64,000 nt of DNA from CTSoil-043 sp963821235. Its GTDB lineage: Bacteria > Chloroflexota > Limnocylindria > Limnocylindrales > CSP1-4. The notes beneath the pieces were generated by a model. That model was not told the DNA's origin and searched no databases. It was given only the letters and a program-made list of their open reading frames with translations. Each line of letters begins with the position of its first letter. Within the stretch, counting starts at the first letter, position 1. Positions 1-7,158 of this stretch are shown here, piece after piece. Made by a program: the position numbers and the translations under genes. The stretch is taken from NCBI GenBank assembly GCA_963821235.1, contig CAWGCS010000001.1:1860001-1924000 (forward strand), read 5' to 3'.

Positions 1-2
1 TC

Positions 3-695
3 ACCGGGATCGTCGCCAACCTCATCGGCGCCTTCAACCAGGCTGCCAGCGGCCGCCCGCCGATCCTCTCCCTGCAGCCCGCGTCGGTCCAGCGCGAGTC
101 GATCACGGCGATCTCCTACTTCGTCCCGAGCATCCTGGCCATGGCCCTCATGCAGCTCGGCCTCTTCGCCGCCATCCCGATCGTGGAGCAGCGCCAGAAC
201 CTGATCCTGAAGCGGATCTCCGCGACCCCGATCCGGCGGCGGACGTTCATCGCCAGCAACGTCGCGACGCGGCTCCTGATCGCCCTCCTGCAGGCTGTCG
301 TCATCCTCGTCCTGGCCCAGGTCGTCTTCGGGGTCACGATGCTCGGCAGCCCGATCGTCTTCGTCGGCTTCGTCGTCCTGGGCGCCCTGGCCTTCATCGC
401 CCTCGGCTACGTGGTGGCCTCGTTCGCGACCACCGAGGACTCCGCGGGCCAGCTGGTGAGCATCCTCCAGTTCCCCCTGATGTTCCTCTCGGGCATCTTC
501 TTCTCGCTCGAGGCGATGCCCGGCTTCCTGCGGGGCGTGGCCGCGTTCATGCCGCTGACCTACCTGGGCGACGCGCTTCGCCAGGTGATGGTCGGCGGCT
601 CACCGTTCGCGCCCCTGCCCGTCGACGCGCTCGTCCTCGGCGGGTGGCTGCTGGCCTCGTTCCTGGCCTCGGCGCGCTTCTTCCGCTGGCAGTAG
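3..695 (+). CDS. ABC-2 type transporter permease (5' end outside window)
   Basis: This is the C-terminal part of a membrane permease of the ABC-2 family. The reading frame is open from the first bases of the window, so the true start lies upstream. About five hydrophobic segments are visible, including one near the left edge (residues about 35-60 of the visible part) and ones containing VVILVLAQVVFG, GFVVLGALAFIALGYVV and LQFPLMFLSGIFFSL. The stretch ending in the FLSGIFFS segment followed by MPLTYLGDALRQ is typical of drug/polysaccharide exporter permeases (families such as DrrB/NodJ), where it precedes the last membrane span. Its ATPase partner is presumably upstream. It ends 8 bp before the convergent nitroreductase gene. 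The family call is firm; the substrate cannot be told. Confidence 0.85.
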   Translation, partial: TGIVANLIGAFNQAASGRPPILSLQPASVQRESITAISYFVPSILAMALMQLGLFAAIPIVEQRQNLILKRISATPIRRRTFIASNVATRLLIALLQAVVILVLAQVVFGVTMLGSPIVFVGFVVLGALAFIALGYVVASFATTEDSAGQLVSILQFPLMFLSGIFFSLEAMPGFLRGVAAFMPLTYLGDALRQVMVGGSPFAPLPVDALVLGGWLLASFLASARFFRWQ

Positions 696-703
696 CCGGT
701 GAG

Positions 704-1282
704 CTACCAGCGCTCCTCGTGCGCGATCTCGGCCAGGACCTTGCGGCCGCCGGCGCGCTTGGGGGCCGTGAGGACGGACTCGTCGGCGGGGTAGCCGAAC
801 GACAGGACGTACTCGCAGTGCCAGTCCGCCGGGTAGCCCAGCAGCTCGCGGGCGCGGTCGTGCTCGTACACCGTGGCCGGCGCGCTGCCGACGCCGAGCT
901 CCCAGGCCGCGAGGACCATGCTCTGGGCGGCCCGGCCGAGATCCCACGTCACCGAGAGCGGGGCGTCCTGGGTGCGCGGATCGGGCGTCACCAGGGCGAT
1001 CGCGACGGCCGCGCCGGCGAGGTGCCCGGCCCAGGGGCCCAGCGCTGCCAGCTCGCCGAGGTGCTCGCGGTCGCGGCAGACGATGAAGGCCCAGCGCTGG
1101 AGGTTCTTGGAGCTGCCGGTCCTGCGGCCGGCGTCGAGGATCCGCTCGACGACCCACGGCTCCAGCGCCCGGCTGGAGAAGCGCCGGACGACGCGCAGCG
1201 AATTCGATCGCCTCCCACGTGCCGAGCGCCGGCTGCAGCGGGATGTCGACCGGCCCACGGTCGTCGGGTCCGCCCATGGCAC
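704..1282 (-). CDS. Nitroreductase family protein, N-terminus disrupted by apparent frameshift
   Basis: Residues from about 33 onward match the nitroreductase fold: RRFSSRALEPWVVERILDAG, then SSKNLQRWAF (the FMN-phosphate binding region) and a C-terminal AWELGVGSAPATVY segment. Such proteins use FMN and NAD(P)H to reduce nitro compounds, quinones or flavins. The first ~30 residues of the intact frame are Arg/Ser-rich and unlike the family. In the neighbouring frame the same DNA reads TWEAIE, the usual nitroreductase N-terminal helix. Dropping one base near 1202-1206 joins the two frames into TWEAIDSLRVVRRFS. The real start is then probably ATG at 1277 (or GTG at 1286) in the other frame. It is either a recent pseudogene or a sequencing error. 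Convergent with the upstream permease. Confidence 0.75.
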   Translation of the reverse strand: MPWADPTTVGRSTSRCSRRSARGRRSNSLRVVRRFSSRALEPWVVERILDAGRRTGSSKNLQRWAFIVCRDREHLGELAALGPWAGHLAGAAVAIALVTPDPRTQDAPLSVTWDLGRAAQSMVLAAWELGVGSAPATVYEHDRARELLGYPADWHCEYVLSFGYPADESVLTAPKRAGGRKVLAEIAHEERW

Positions 1283-1383
1283 TCACCTCAGAGCTGATGA
1301 TGGCGCCGCGCCGACCGCGACGAGGGGGACCTTCCGGAGGCGGCGCCGGAGCCCTCGGGCGGGCATGGCCGAAGCGTAGCGCC

Positions 1384-1389
1384 TAGGAT
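1384..1389 (+). promoter_or_regulatory. -10-like box TAGGAT, 6 nt before ATG
   Basis: TAGGAT lies exactly 6 nt before the ATG of the J-domain gene. The spacer GGGAGG could also act as a Shine-Dalgarno element if transcription starts further upstream. One member of the recurring leaderless pattern of this window. Confidence 0.5.
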
Positions 1390-1395
1390 GGGAGG

Positions 1396-2136
1396 ATGGT
1401 CCGGCGCGATCCCCACATCGTCCTCGGCATCGCCCCGGGGGCCAGCCAGGCGACGATCAAGGCCTCCTGGCGCCGCCTCGCCCGCGAGCACCACCCCGAC
1501 CTCGCCGCCGGCGCCGTCGAGCGGCGGGCCGCCACCCGGCGGATGGCCGAGATCAACGCGGCCTACGCGGAGCTCCGCGGCGCGGCAACGACCGGATCGC
1601 GTCGCCCCGGCGCCGGCGCAGCCGCGCACGAGGCCGGCGCCGGGACGACGGCGCGGGCCGGCGCAGCCGGGCCGGCGCAGCCGGGCGGACCGCCGCCCCC
1701 ACCGCCGACGCGCCCGGTGACCGCTCGATTCGACACGAGCGACCTCCTGCATCCGCGCAACGCGACGACGACGCCCCGCGGCAACGGCTATCGCCATCAC
1801 CCGCGGGGATCCCGTCCGCCGCGCGCCCGCGCAGAGGCGGCCGAGCCGCCCCGGGCATCCGACCCGACCGGGCCGCTTGAGCGGCTCCGCGGCCGCCGGG
1901 GCCGGCGGCGCGCGCTCCCCGCGTACGAGGCGGCACAGGCCCTGACCGTGACCTTCGGGAAGTTCCACGGGCTGACGCTGGGCGAGATCGCGGCCGTCGA
2001 GCCGTCCTACGTCGCCTGGCTCGCCCGCGCCATCACCCGCGATCCGGACCTGCTGGATGCCGCCCGCGTCGTCTCGGCCGCCGTAGCGGCCGAGAGCGCC
2101 GCAGCCGAGGGCCCAGCGGCCGAGGCCGCGGACTGA
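1396..2136 (+). CDS. J-domain protein with C-terminal ExoX-like domain
   Basis: Residues 1-62 form a DnaJ J-domain: the HPD motif is at 33-35, preceded by the basic helix ASWRRLAREH and followed by the MAEINAAYAEL helix. J-domains stimulate the ATPase of Hsp70 (DnaK). Residues about 63-165 are low-complexity (Gly, Ala, Pro, Arg). Residues about 175-215 contain VTFGKFHGLTLGEIA and EPSYVAWLA, the pattern of the short domain found at the C-terminus of ExoX-type exonucleases and many fusion proteins (F-G-K-x-x-G-x-T-L-x-E-I-x, then P-x-Y-x-x-W-L). There are no Zn-finger or substrate-binding regions of a true DnaJ, so this is a specialised co-chaperone. ATG 1396 is chosen because it sits 6 nt after TAGGAT. 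Role unknown. Confidence 0.75.
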   Translation: MVRRDPHIVLGIAPGASQATIKASWRRLAREHHPDLAAGAVERRAATRRMAEINAAYAELRGAATTGSRRPGAGAAAHEAGAGTTARAGAAGPAQPGGPPPPPPTRPVTARFDTSDLLHPRNATTTPRGNGYRHHPRGSRPPRARAEAAEPPRASDPTGPLERLRGRRGRRRALPAYEAAQALTVTFGKFHGLTLGEIAAVEPSYVAWLARAITRDPDLLDAARVVSAAVAAESAAAEGPAAEAAD

Positions 2137-2155
2137 GTCGGTCCGGACATGCCAC

Positions 2156-2178
2156 GGGGCGCCCGCGCCGGGCGCCCC
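2156..2178 (+). terminator. Hairpin after J-domain gene
   Basis: A perfect 10-bp stem, GGGGCGCCCG with CGGGCGCCCC, closes a 3-nt loop 20 bp after the stop of the J-domain gene. There is no U-tract, as is common in very GC-rich genomes. Confidence 0.45.
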
Positions 2179-2564
2179 GCTTGGAGGTCGATGGTCCGGT
2201 CCGGGGTAAGAGCTCCGCGGGCCGATGAGTCCGCAACCGCCGCCACGTCCGGGCCTGCTGGCCGATCGCCCGTGGTTACTCGGCTCGTGACCGCCACCGT
2301 CGGGCCGCACCCCTCGACGCCGTTGCCGACGTCCTCGAACTTCGTGCCGCCCCCGATCGCGGACCGTGGCCGACGCCCCAGGTTGTTCCCGGTTGTCGCG
2401 TCGACGGCTACACGCGAACCGTACGACCAGCGGGGGTCCGGGACAATGGGAGGCATGTCCCGGTCGGCCGGGGTCGATGGTCGATGGCATTCCGGCACCA
2501 CCCCGGACGGACGTACCGGTGCGCGACGCGCCGCCGCGCGGCGGCGGGGCGACGCCGTTCCCGG
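2179..2564. other. Intergenic stretch with no supported gene
   Basis: About 390 bp between the hairpin after the J-domain gene and the -10 box of the lipoprotein gene. Open frames exist on both strands but their products are Arg/Pro-rich, match no family and have no convincing start signals. I see no RNA gene or repeat here. Confidence 0.4.
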
Positions 2565-2570
2565 TAGGCT
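2565..2570 (+). promoter_or_regulatory. -10-like box TAGGCT, 6 nt before ATG
   Basis: TAGGCT, then GAACCC, then the ATG of the lipoprotein gene. No Shine-Dalgarno is present between, so a leaderless transcript is likely. Confidence 0.5.
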
Positions 2571-2576
2571 GAACCC

Positions 2577-3191
2577 ATGGCAGCCCGTTCGCGCCGCGCC
2601 GGCGTCCCGTCGCCGGGATCCGCCGTCGCGGCCATCCTCCTCCTGGCCAGCGGGCTCGCGGTCAGCGCCTGCGCGCCCACGGCCGCCGCGTCATTCGATC
2701 CGGCGACGCCGTGCGGGGGGGTCGCCCAGCAGCAGATGCCGGGTGCCTACCCGGCCCTCGAGGCCCGAATCCCCCAGGCAATCGACGGGCAGGCGGCCGC
2801 CAGCCGCGAGTCCGGCCGCTTCTGCACCCGGGAGACGCTCGGCTCGCTCTTCGACGCGGGGGTCACCGAGGAGCGGTTCGGCGGGGCTATCTGGGAGGTC
2901 GGCGACCGCGGCGGGCTCCAGCTCACCGTCTTCGAGGGCGCGGGCCTGACCCCCGCGCTCGTGGCCGAGGAATACCGCCGCTCGGCCGACGCCTCCCGCG
3001 GCACCGAGGCGGTCCGTCCGACGACGCTCGAGGTGGACGGGCGACCGGCCTGGCGGATCGACGTCGTCAACGGCAACTCGCGGCAGGCGGTCGTGGTCTG
3101 GGGATCGACCGATGGCGCCGTCGTCCAGGTCGTGGTCGCCGCCGACATCGAGGAGGCCCAGCTGCAGGCGGCGATCGCGGCGTTCCGCTGA
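2577..3191 (+). CDS. Putative lipoprotein
   Basis: The N-terminus has a basic stretch, a hydrophobic helix (residues about 16-30) and a lipobox LAVSAC with the modifiable Cys at 32, so the product should be a membrane-anchored lipoprotein on the outer face of the cytoplasmic membrane. The rest (about 170 residues) alternates beta-like and helical segments. Cys42 and Cys86 remain in the mature part and could form a disulfide. I do not recognise the mature domain; it resembles small solute-binding or inhibitor-like folds only in general character. Start is fixed by the -10 box 6 nt upstream. Confidence 0.7.
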   Translation: MAARSRRAGVPSPGSAVAAILLLASGLAVSACAPTAAASFDPATPCGGVAQQQMPGAYPALEARIPQAIDGQAAASRESGRFCTRETLGSLFDAGVTEERFGGAIWEVGDRGGLQLTVFEGAGLTPALVAEEYRRSADASRGTEAVRPTTLEVDGRPAWRIDVVNGNSRQAVVVWGSTDGAVVQVVVAADIEEAQLQAAIAAFR

Positions 3192-3282
3192 GCCGCTCCG
3201 CGGGCCGGTCGGGGCCGCGCGCCCGCGGCCCCGTCGCTCCGCGCGACCGCCTCGCCCTCGCTCGCGACCGGGCGGGGATCGC

Positions 3283-3288
3283 TACCAT
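3283..3288 (+). promoter_or_regulatory. -10-like box TACCAT, 6 nt before ATG
   Basis: TACCAT, then CCGGTC, then ATG of the DinB-like gene. No ribosome binding site lies between box and start codon. Confidence 0.5.
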
Positions 3289-3294
3289 CCGGTC

Positions 3295-3771
3295 ATGTAC
3301 TTCGACGCCCTCTCCTTCCTCGAGGACGAGCGCGACGCGTGGCGTCCCTTCGAGGCCCTCCTCGATGTCCCGGCCCCCCGCTTCGAGCAGCCCGTCGCCG
3401 GCGCCCACGGCTGGTCCGCCCGGGAGCTGCTCGGCCATCTCGTCGCCTACCAGGCCCACGCCCTGGACGTCGCTCGCGAGCTCGCGGTGGGCGAGCGCAG
3501 CCCGGCCTACGAGGCGATGGAGGCCGCCTGGAAGGACCGGGGCGACGCGGTCAACGACGAGCTCTCAGCCGCCTGGGGAACGCTTCCCGCCGACGAGGTG
3601 CGCCGCCGCGGGCGGGAGGTGCCGGGCGAGCTGCGCGGCTACCTCACCGTCGTCCCCGAGGCGCGGTGGGTCAAGCACCCGGTCTTCGGCCGCTTCTTCG
3701 AGGATGAGCTCCTCGATCACTACGCCGACCACGAGGCCGACCTGCGGGCCATCCTGGCGGCCGGAGGATGA
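3295..3771 (+). CDS. DinB / maleylpyruvate isomerase-like protein
   Basis: A 158-residue protein with the layout of the DinB_2 / mycothiol-dependent maleylpyruvate isomerase N-terminal helical bundle: an N-terminal helix, then WSARELLGHLVAYQAHALD (residues about 39-57) with the first metal-ligand type His, and a final helix ELLDHYADHEADLRAIL with two His residues. These three His positions are the usual divalent-metal site of the superfamily. Known members are thiol-dependent transferases or isomerases, but most are uncharacterised. It overlaps the next gene by ATGA, so the two are translationally coupled. The start was chosen for the adjacent -10 box; longer in-frame starts upstream would give an Arg-rich, unlikely extension. 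Confidence 0.65.
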   Translation: MYFDALSFLEDERDAWRPFEALLDVPAPRFEQPVAGAHGWSARELLGHLVAYQAHALDVARELAVGERSPAYEAMEAAWKDRGDAVNDELSAAWGTLPADEVRRRGREVPGELRGYLTVVPEARWVKHPVFGRFFEDELLDHYADHEADLRAILAAGG

Positions 3772-4091
3772 CCGGGGCGACGCTCGAGGCGCTCCTCGTC
3801 GAGCTCGCGGCCGGCCTTGAGGGCGCCACCCTCCGCGAAGGGCCGGCGGGCCTCGAGGTCGTCGTCGCCCCCGCGGTCGTGGCCGTGCTGGAGCCGGGCG
3901 CCCTGATGGTCCGCCTCCGTCCCGCCGTGGCGGTCGCGGCCCTGGGGACTCCCGACGTGGAGCCGTCGGCCCGCGGCCGCGGCTGGGTCCGGTTCGCGCC
4001 ACCCGCGCTCGACGAGTACGCGCTCGACCGGGCCTCGGCGTGGCTGGCGAGCGCCGTGCGGCTGGCGGCGGAGGGCGACGCGGCCGGCTGA
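3768..4091 (+). CDS. Hypothetical protein coupled to DinB-like gene
   Basis: A 107-residue acidic protein whose start overlaps the stop of the DinB-like gene (ATGA). It has an N-terminal helix (LEALLVELAAGLEGATLREG), a central run of beta-like segments (VVVAPAVVAVLEPGALMVRL) and a C-terminal helix (YALDRASAWLASAVRLAA). The GWVRF...LDEYALDRASAWL arrangement resembles small luciferase-like/DUF5519 proteins, but the similarity is too thin for a call. Function unknown; the coupling suggests it works with the DinB-like protein. Confidence 0.6.
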   Translation: MTGATLEALLVELAAGLEGATLREGPAGLEVVVAPAVVAVLEPGALMVRLRPAVAVAALGTPDVEPSARGRGWVRFAPPALDEYALDRASAWLASAVRLAAEGDAAG

Positions 4092-4108
4092 CCGGGTCCG
4101 GCGCCCCC

Positions 4109-5149
4109 TCAGGTGAGGAGGAGGACGGCGTAGGCGGCCAGCCAGTGCTCGACCATGTAGTCGTCGCCGACCACGCGGCCGAGGGCGGCGTCGGCGTGGG
4201 TCCGTGCCGCGACCTCCGCGACGGCGACGCGCGGGTCGGCCGGATCGAGCGCGGCGGCGATGCGCCGCCAGGCCCAGGCCCGGCTCAGGTTGAGCCCGTG
4301 GAGGTGGGCGAGGTGCCCATCCGACGAGTCGGACACGACCGCCGGGGTCAGGAGGGCGGTGGGCCGGCCGTCGGCGAGCTCGGGCAGGAATCGCGACAGC
4401 CAGGCCGGGAACCCTCCTGGCGGGCCGAGGCGGCTCATCAGCTCCGCCTCGACGAGGGCCGGCGAGAGGAAGTCGAAGCCCGAAGGCTCCCAGGCGCCGG
4501 GGTAGTCCTCGTCGCCGTCGAACCAGCGGTGCGCCGCAGCCGCGATGGCATCGGCCAGGCGTCGGTCGCCGCCACGACCGCTCTCCTCGGCGAACGGGAG
4601 GGCCAGGCCCAGCCCGAAGGCGCTGTTGGAGTGGACGCCGTAGCGGACCGGATAGGTCGCCTTCGGCAGCCAGCCCAGGAAGTTGTCCGTCGCGGCCCGG
4701 GCCAGGCGCGTCGCCGCGGCGGCCCAGCGCCGGCCGTCCGGGTCGCCCCACGCCTCCAGCTCGTGGGCCAGCGCGAGGACCCAGCCCCAGCCGTACGGGC
4801 GTTCGCGGTTGCGATTGTCGGGATGGGCGATGAAGGCGGCCTCGGCGGCGAGCGGCCCCGGGCGGAGCTGGCGGTCGAGCGCCCCCCGGACGTCGGCCTC
4901 CGGGATCGCCTCGGGCACCCTGCGCAGGAGGCGCACCAGGAGCCAGTGCATCTCGACGCACGAGTGCCAGTCGAAGCTGCCCCAGAAGACCGGCGTCCGC
5001 TCGCGCGACCGCGGCCGGGGATCGTCGGAGCCGTGGAGGACCTGCCAGACGTCGGAGGGGAACTCCCGCTCGATGTTGACGAGGGCGACGCGAGCGTAGG
5101 AGCCCGCGTTGGAGCGCAGGTCGGCGTCCCAGGCGCGCAGCTCGGTCAC
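4109..5149 (-). CDS. DUF2891 domain-containing protein
   Basis: A protein of about 346 residues carrying the DUF2891 signature: GSFDWHSCVEMHWLLVRLL near the N-terminus, then PYGWGWVLALAHEL, HSNSAFGLGLALPFA, and a central LPWxxxP-like helical repeat arrangement suggesting an alpha/alpha barrel. The conserved H, W and acidic residues would suit a glycoside hydrolase-like or sugar-binding barrel, but the family is uncharacterised. I prefer the GTG at 5149, because GGAGGG lies 5 nt upstream; an ATG at 5191 in the same frame has no such signal. It is convergent with the DinB pair and lies downstream of the trxA terminator on the same strand, so it likely has its own promoter. Confidence 0.75.
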   Translation of the reverse strand: MTELRAWDADLRSNAGSYARVALVNIEREFPSDVWQVLHGSDDPRPRSRERTPVFWGSFDWHSCVEMHWLLVRLLRRVPEAIPEADVRGALDRQLRPGPLAAEAAFIAHPDNRNRERPYGWGWVLALAHELEAWGDPDGRRWAAAATRLARAATDNFLGWLPKATYPVRYGVHSNSAFGLGLALPFAEESGRGGDRRLADAIAAAAHRWFDGDEDYPGAWEPSGFDFLSPALVEAELMSRLGPPGGFPAWLSRFLPELADGRPTALLTPAVVSDSSDGHLAHLHGLNLSRAWAWRRIAAALDPADPRVAVAEVAARTHADAALGRVVGDDYMVEHWLAAYAVLLLT

Positions 5150-5210
5150 GGGGACCCTCCGCGATGCATGCCCGGCAGCATGCCCGGTCATTGTGCGGCC
5201 CCGGACGGCG

Positions 5211-5245
5211 AACCGCCCCGCCCGGTCGAGCCGGGCGGGGCGGTT
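5211..5245 (-). terminator. Terminator downstream of trxA
   Basis: A perfect 15-bp inverted repeat beginning AACCGCCCCGCCCGG, with a 5-nt loop and ending in CGGGGCGGTT, lies 49 bp past the trxA stop. It is the longest simple stem in this part of the window and the likely end of the arsR-trxA transcript. Confidence 0.7.
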
Positions 5246-5293
5246 CCAGGTGCGAGGCGGGACGGTGGAGGAGAGACCGCCCCGTGCGCCCCC

Positions 5294-5638
5294 CTAGTTG
5301 GCAGGCTTGGCGTACTGGGCCAGGCTGAACCGGCTTTCGAGCTGGTCGGCCGGCTGGAACCCCATCACGCCCACGGGCTGCTTTCCCTCGCCGGGGAAGA
5401 AGGCGATCGTGGGGATGCTCATGATGTTGAAGGCGCGCTGCAGGCCGGGGTTGGCGTCGACATCGACCTTCACCACGTCCACGGCTCCGTCGTACTTCTC
5501 GGCGAGCTTCTCCAGCTCGGGAGCGACCAGGCGACAGGGTCCGCACCAGGCAGCCCAGAAGTCGACGATGACGGGGCGCTCCGCGTGGAGGACCATCTCT
5601 TCGAAGGTCGTGTCGGTCGCATGCTTGATCTCGGCCAT
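5294..5638 (-). CDS. trxA: Thioredoxin
   Basis: A 114-residue thioredoxin with the active site WCGPC (Cys32, Cys35) in the context VDFWAAWCGPC, the Asp of the buried charged pair in VIVDFW, and the cis-Pro loop SIPTIAFF. It reduces protein disulfides using thioredoxin reductase, which is not in this window. The length is normal and no signal peptide is present, so it is cytoplasmic. It lies 46 bp downstream of the arsR gene on the same strand and is probably co-transcribed, followed by a strong hairpin. The C-terminal segment (PADQLESRFSLAQYAKPAN) is slightly longer and more polar than in E. coli TrxA. Confidence 0.93.
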   Translation of the reverse strand: MAEIKHATDTTFEEMVLHAERPVIVDFWAAWCGPCRLVAPELEKLAEKYDGAVDVVKVDVDANPGLQRAFNIMSIPTIAFFPGEGKQPVGVMGFQPADQLESRFSLAQYAKPAN

Positions 5639-5684
5639 GTGCGGCGAGAGTCCTTTCTCCCGTGTGCGGGCCTGTGGCTCGTCC

Positions 5685-5981
5685 CTAGCGGGCCAGAGCC
5701 TGGATGAGTCGGTAGGCTTCGAGGACCTCGGGTCCCGCGAGCCGGTAGTAGACGGTGCTGCCGTCCCTTCGAGTCGTGACCAGCCCGGCCGAGCGGAGCA
5801 CGGCAAGGTGCTGGGACATGTTGGGTACCTGGCATCCCACGCAGACCGAGAGCTCGGAGACCGAGGCCTCGCCGGCGGCCAGCGTCTCGAGCACGCAGAG
5901 CCGCTTGGGATCGGCGAGCGCGCGCCCGATGAGGGCGGCCCGCTGCCGGTCGACGCCCGGGGCAGGTGCCGTGGTATCCAC
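5685..5981 (-). CDS. ArsR-family winged-helix repressor with Cys pair
   Basis: A 98-residue ArsR/SmtB-type regulator: LADPKRLCVLETLAAGEASV, then ELSVCVGCQVPNMSQHLAVL (recognition helix) and the wing RRDGSTVYYRL. Cys47 and Cys50 sit at the start of the DNA-binding helix region in the same place as the CVC pair of ArsR (alpha-3 site), and Cys29 is a third Cys, so it could sense metalloid, metal or redox/sulfide signals. GTG at 5981 is chosen because GATACT lies 6 nt upstream and a palindrome covers the promoter. Co-directional with trxA, which points to a thiol or redox role rather than classical arsenic resistance; no arsenite pump or arsenate reductase is nearby. Confidence 0.85.
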   Translation of the reverse strand: MDTTAPAPGVDRQRAALIGRALADPKRLCVLETLAAGEASVSELSVCVGCQVPNMSQHLAVLRSAGLVTTRRDGSTVYYRLAGPEVLEAYRLIQALAR

Positions 5982-5987
5982 GGGCGG

Positions 5988-6018
5988 AGTATCTCATCAC
6001 TTGCGCAAGAACGCAAGT
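5988..6018 (-). promoter_or_regulatory. arsR-trxA promoter with palindromic operator
   Basis: Reading leftward, TTGCGT and GATACT are separated by 17 nt and GATACT ends 6 nt before the GTG of arsR. Positions 5999-6018 hold ACTTGCG and CGCAAGT around a 6-nt centre, overlapping the -35 box and the spacer. This is the expected place for an autorepressor operator. Confidence 0.65.
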
Positions 6019-6066
6019 ATCTCCGCGGAACGCGGGCCGTGGCCGCCACCTGCCTCCGTCGTGAGC

Positions 6067-6072
6067 GATACT
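6067..6072 (+). promoter_or_regulatory. -10-like box GATACT, 6 nt before ATG
   Basis: GATACT, then CCGCCG, then ATG 6079 of the threonine ammonia-lyase gene. The same hexamer and spacing are found in front of the divergent arsR. Confidence 0.5.
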
Positions 6073-6078
6073 CCGCCG

Positions 6079-7125
6079 ATGACCACGCACCCCGCCGGCT
6101 CCTCGCCCGGCTCACCGGCAGATGAGCTCAGCCTCGCCCGGATCGAGGAGGCCGGGACCTTCCTCGCCGGTCGCGTCGAGCGGACGCCGATCCTTTCCTC
6201 GACGACGGCCGCCCGGGTCAGGCAGGCCGCGGACGGCATCGGAATCGGTGACGGGCGCCTGTATGCCAAGGCCGAGCACCTCCAGCGGACCGGCTCCTAC
6301 AAGGTCCGCGGCGCCACGATGCGCATCGCCCGGCTCACGCCGGCGGAGCGCGCCGCGGGCGTGATCGCGGTCTCGGCGGGCAACCACGCCGCGGCCGTAG
6401 CCGTGGCGGCCGGCCTCCTGGGGGTCGACGCGGTGGTCGTGATGCCGGCCACCGCCGTCCGCTCCAAGGTCGAGGCCTGCCGGGGGTACGGCGCGGAGGT
6501 CGTCCTCGAGGGCGAGGACACGGCCGAGGCGTGGGCCGCCATGGAACGGATCAGGGACGCCCGCGGGCTCACCTTCGTCCATCCCTTCGACCACGTCGAC
6601 ACCATCACGGGCCAGGGAACCGTCGGCCTCGAGATCGTCGAGGACCTGCCCGAGGTGGACGTCGTCGTCGCCGGCGTGGGGGGCGGCGGGCTCGCCTGCG
6701 GCATCGCCGCCGCGGTCAAGGGACGCCGGCCCTCCGCCCGCGTCTACGGCGTGGAGCCGGTGACGTCGAACGCCCTGGCCCTCGGGATCGCCGCCGGGAG
6801 GCCGGTCCCCATCCGCCCGCTGAGCGTGGCCGACGGGCTCAACGCGCCCTTCGCCAGCGACACGACCATCGCCCTCGCGCGGCGCCTCCTCGACGACGTG
6901 ATCCTGCTCGAGGACCGGGAGATCCTGGCCGGCCTCCGCTTCGCCGCCGAGCGGATGAAGCAGGTCCTGGAGCCAGCGGGGGCGAGCGCCCTCGCGGCCG
7001 TCCTGCACGGCAAGGTGCCCCTCCACAACGGCGAGCGGGTCTGCGTCGTCTTCTCCGGCGGCAACGTGGACCTCACCGGCTTCGGCGACCTGATCGCCGG
7101 CGCCGGCCCGCTTCCCGGCGCCTGA
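6079..7125 (+). CDS. Threonine ammonia-lyase (PLP-dependent)
   Basis: A 348-residue fold-type II PLP enzyme: the PLP-binding Lys is Lys75 in TGSYKVRGA, the SAGNHA substrate/phosphate motif is at 99-104, and the Gly-rich PLP-phosphate loop reads AGVGGGGL. This pattern is that of threonine/serine dehydratases, which turn threonine into 2-oxobutyrate and ammonia. No C-terminal ACT regulatory domain is present, so it resembles the catabolic (TdcB-like) short form rather than full IlvA; 2-oxobutyrate could feed isoleucine synthesis or the propionyl/methylmalonyl-CoA route suggested at 12.4 kb. The start is set by the nearby -10 box. Serine racemase-type activity cannot be excluded. Confidence 0.88.
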   Translation: MTTHPAGSSPGSPADELSLARIEEAGTFLAGRVERTPILSSTTAARVRQAADGIGIGDGRLYAKAEHLQRTGSYKVRGATMRIARLTPAERAAGVIAVSAGNHAAAVAVAAGLLGVDAVVVMPATAVRSKVEACRGYGAEVVLEGEDTAEAWAAMERIRDARGLTFVHPFDHVDTITGQGTVGLEIVEDLPEVDVVVAGVGGGGLACGIAAAVKGRRPSARVYGVEPVTSNALALGIAAGRPVPIRPLSVADGLNAPFASDTTIALARRLLDDVILLEDREILAGLRFAAERMKQVLEPAGASALAAVLHGKVPLHNGERVCVVFSGGNVDLTGFGDLIAGAGPLPGA

Positions 7126-7126
7126 C

Positions 7127-7149
7127 CCCGGGCGGGCGCTCCGCCCGGG
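7127..7149. terminator. Bidirectional hairpin between convergent genes
   Basis: CCCGGGCGG, a 5-nt loop and CCGCCCGGG form a perfect 9-bp stem 1 bp after the threonine ammonia-lyase stop and just before the end of the convergent metallopeptidase gene. It could end both transcripts. Confidence 0.55.
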
Positions 7150-7158
7150 ACGCTGACG

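Noticed and set aside
2210..2260. Possible hammerhead-like core (CCGATGAGTCC)
   Set aside because: The required GGACGAAAC half and matching stems are absent, so only a part of the motif is present by chance.
5685..5981. Arsenic resistance operon
   Set aside because: No arsenite pump, arsenate reductase or methyltransferase is nearby; the regulated partner is thioredoxin.
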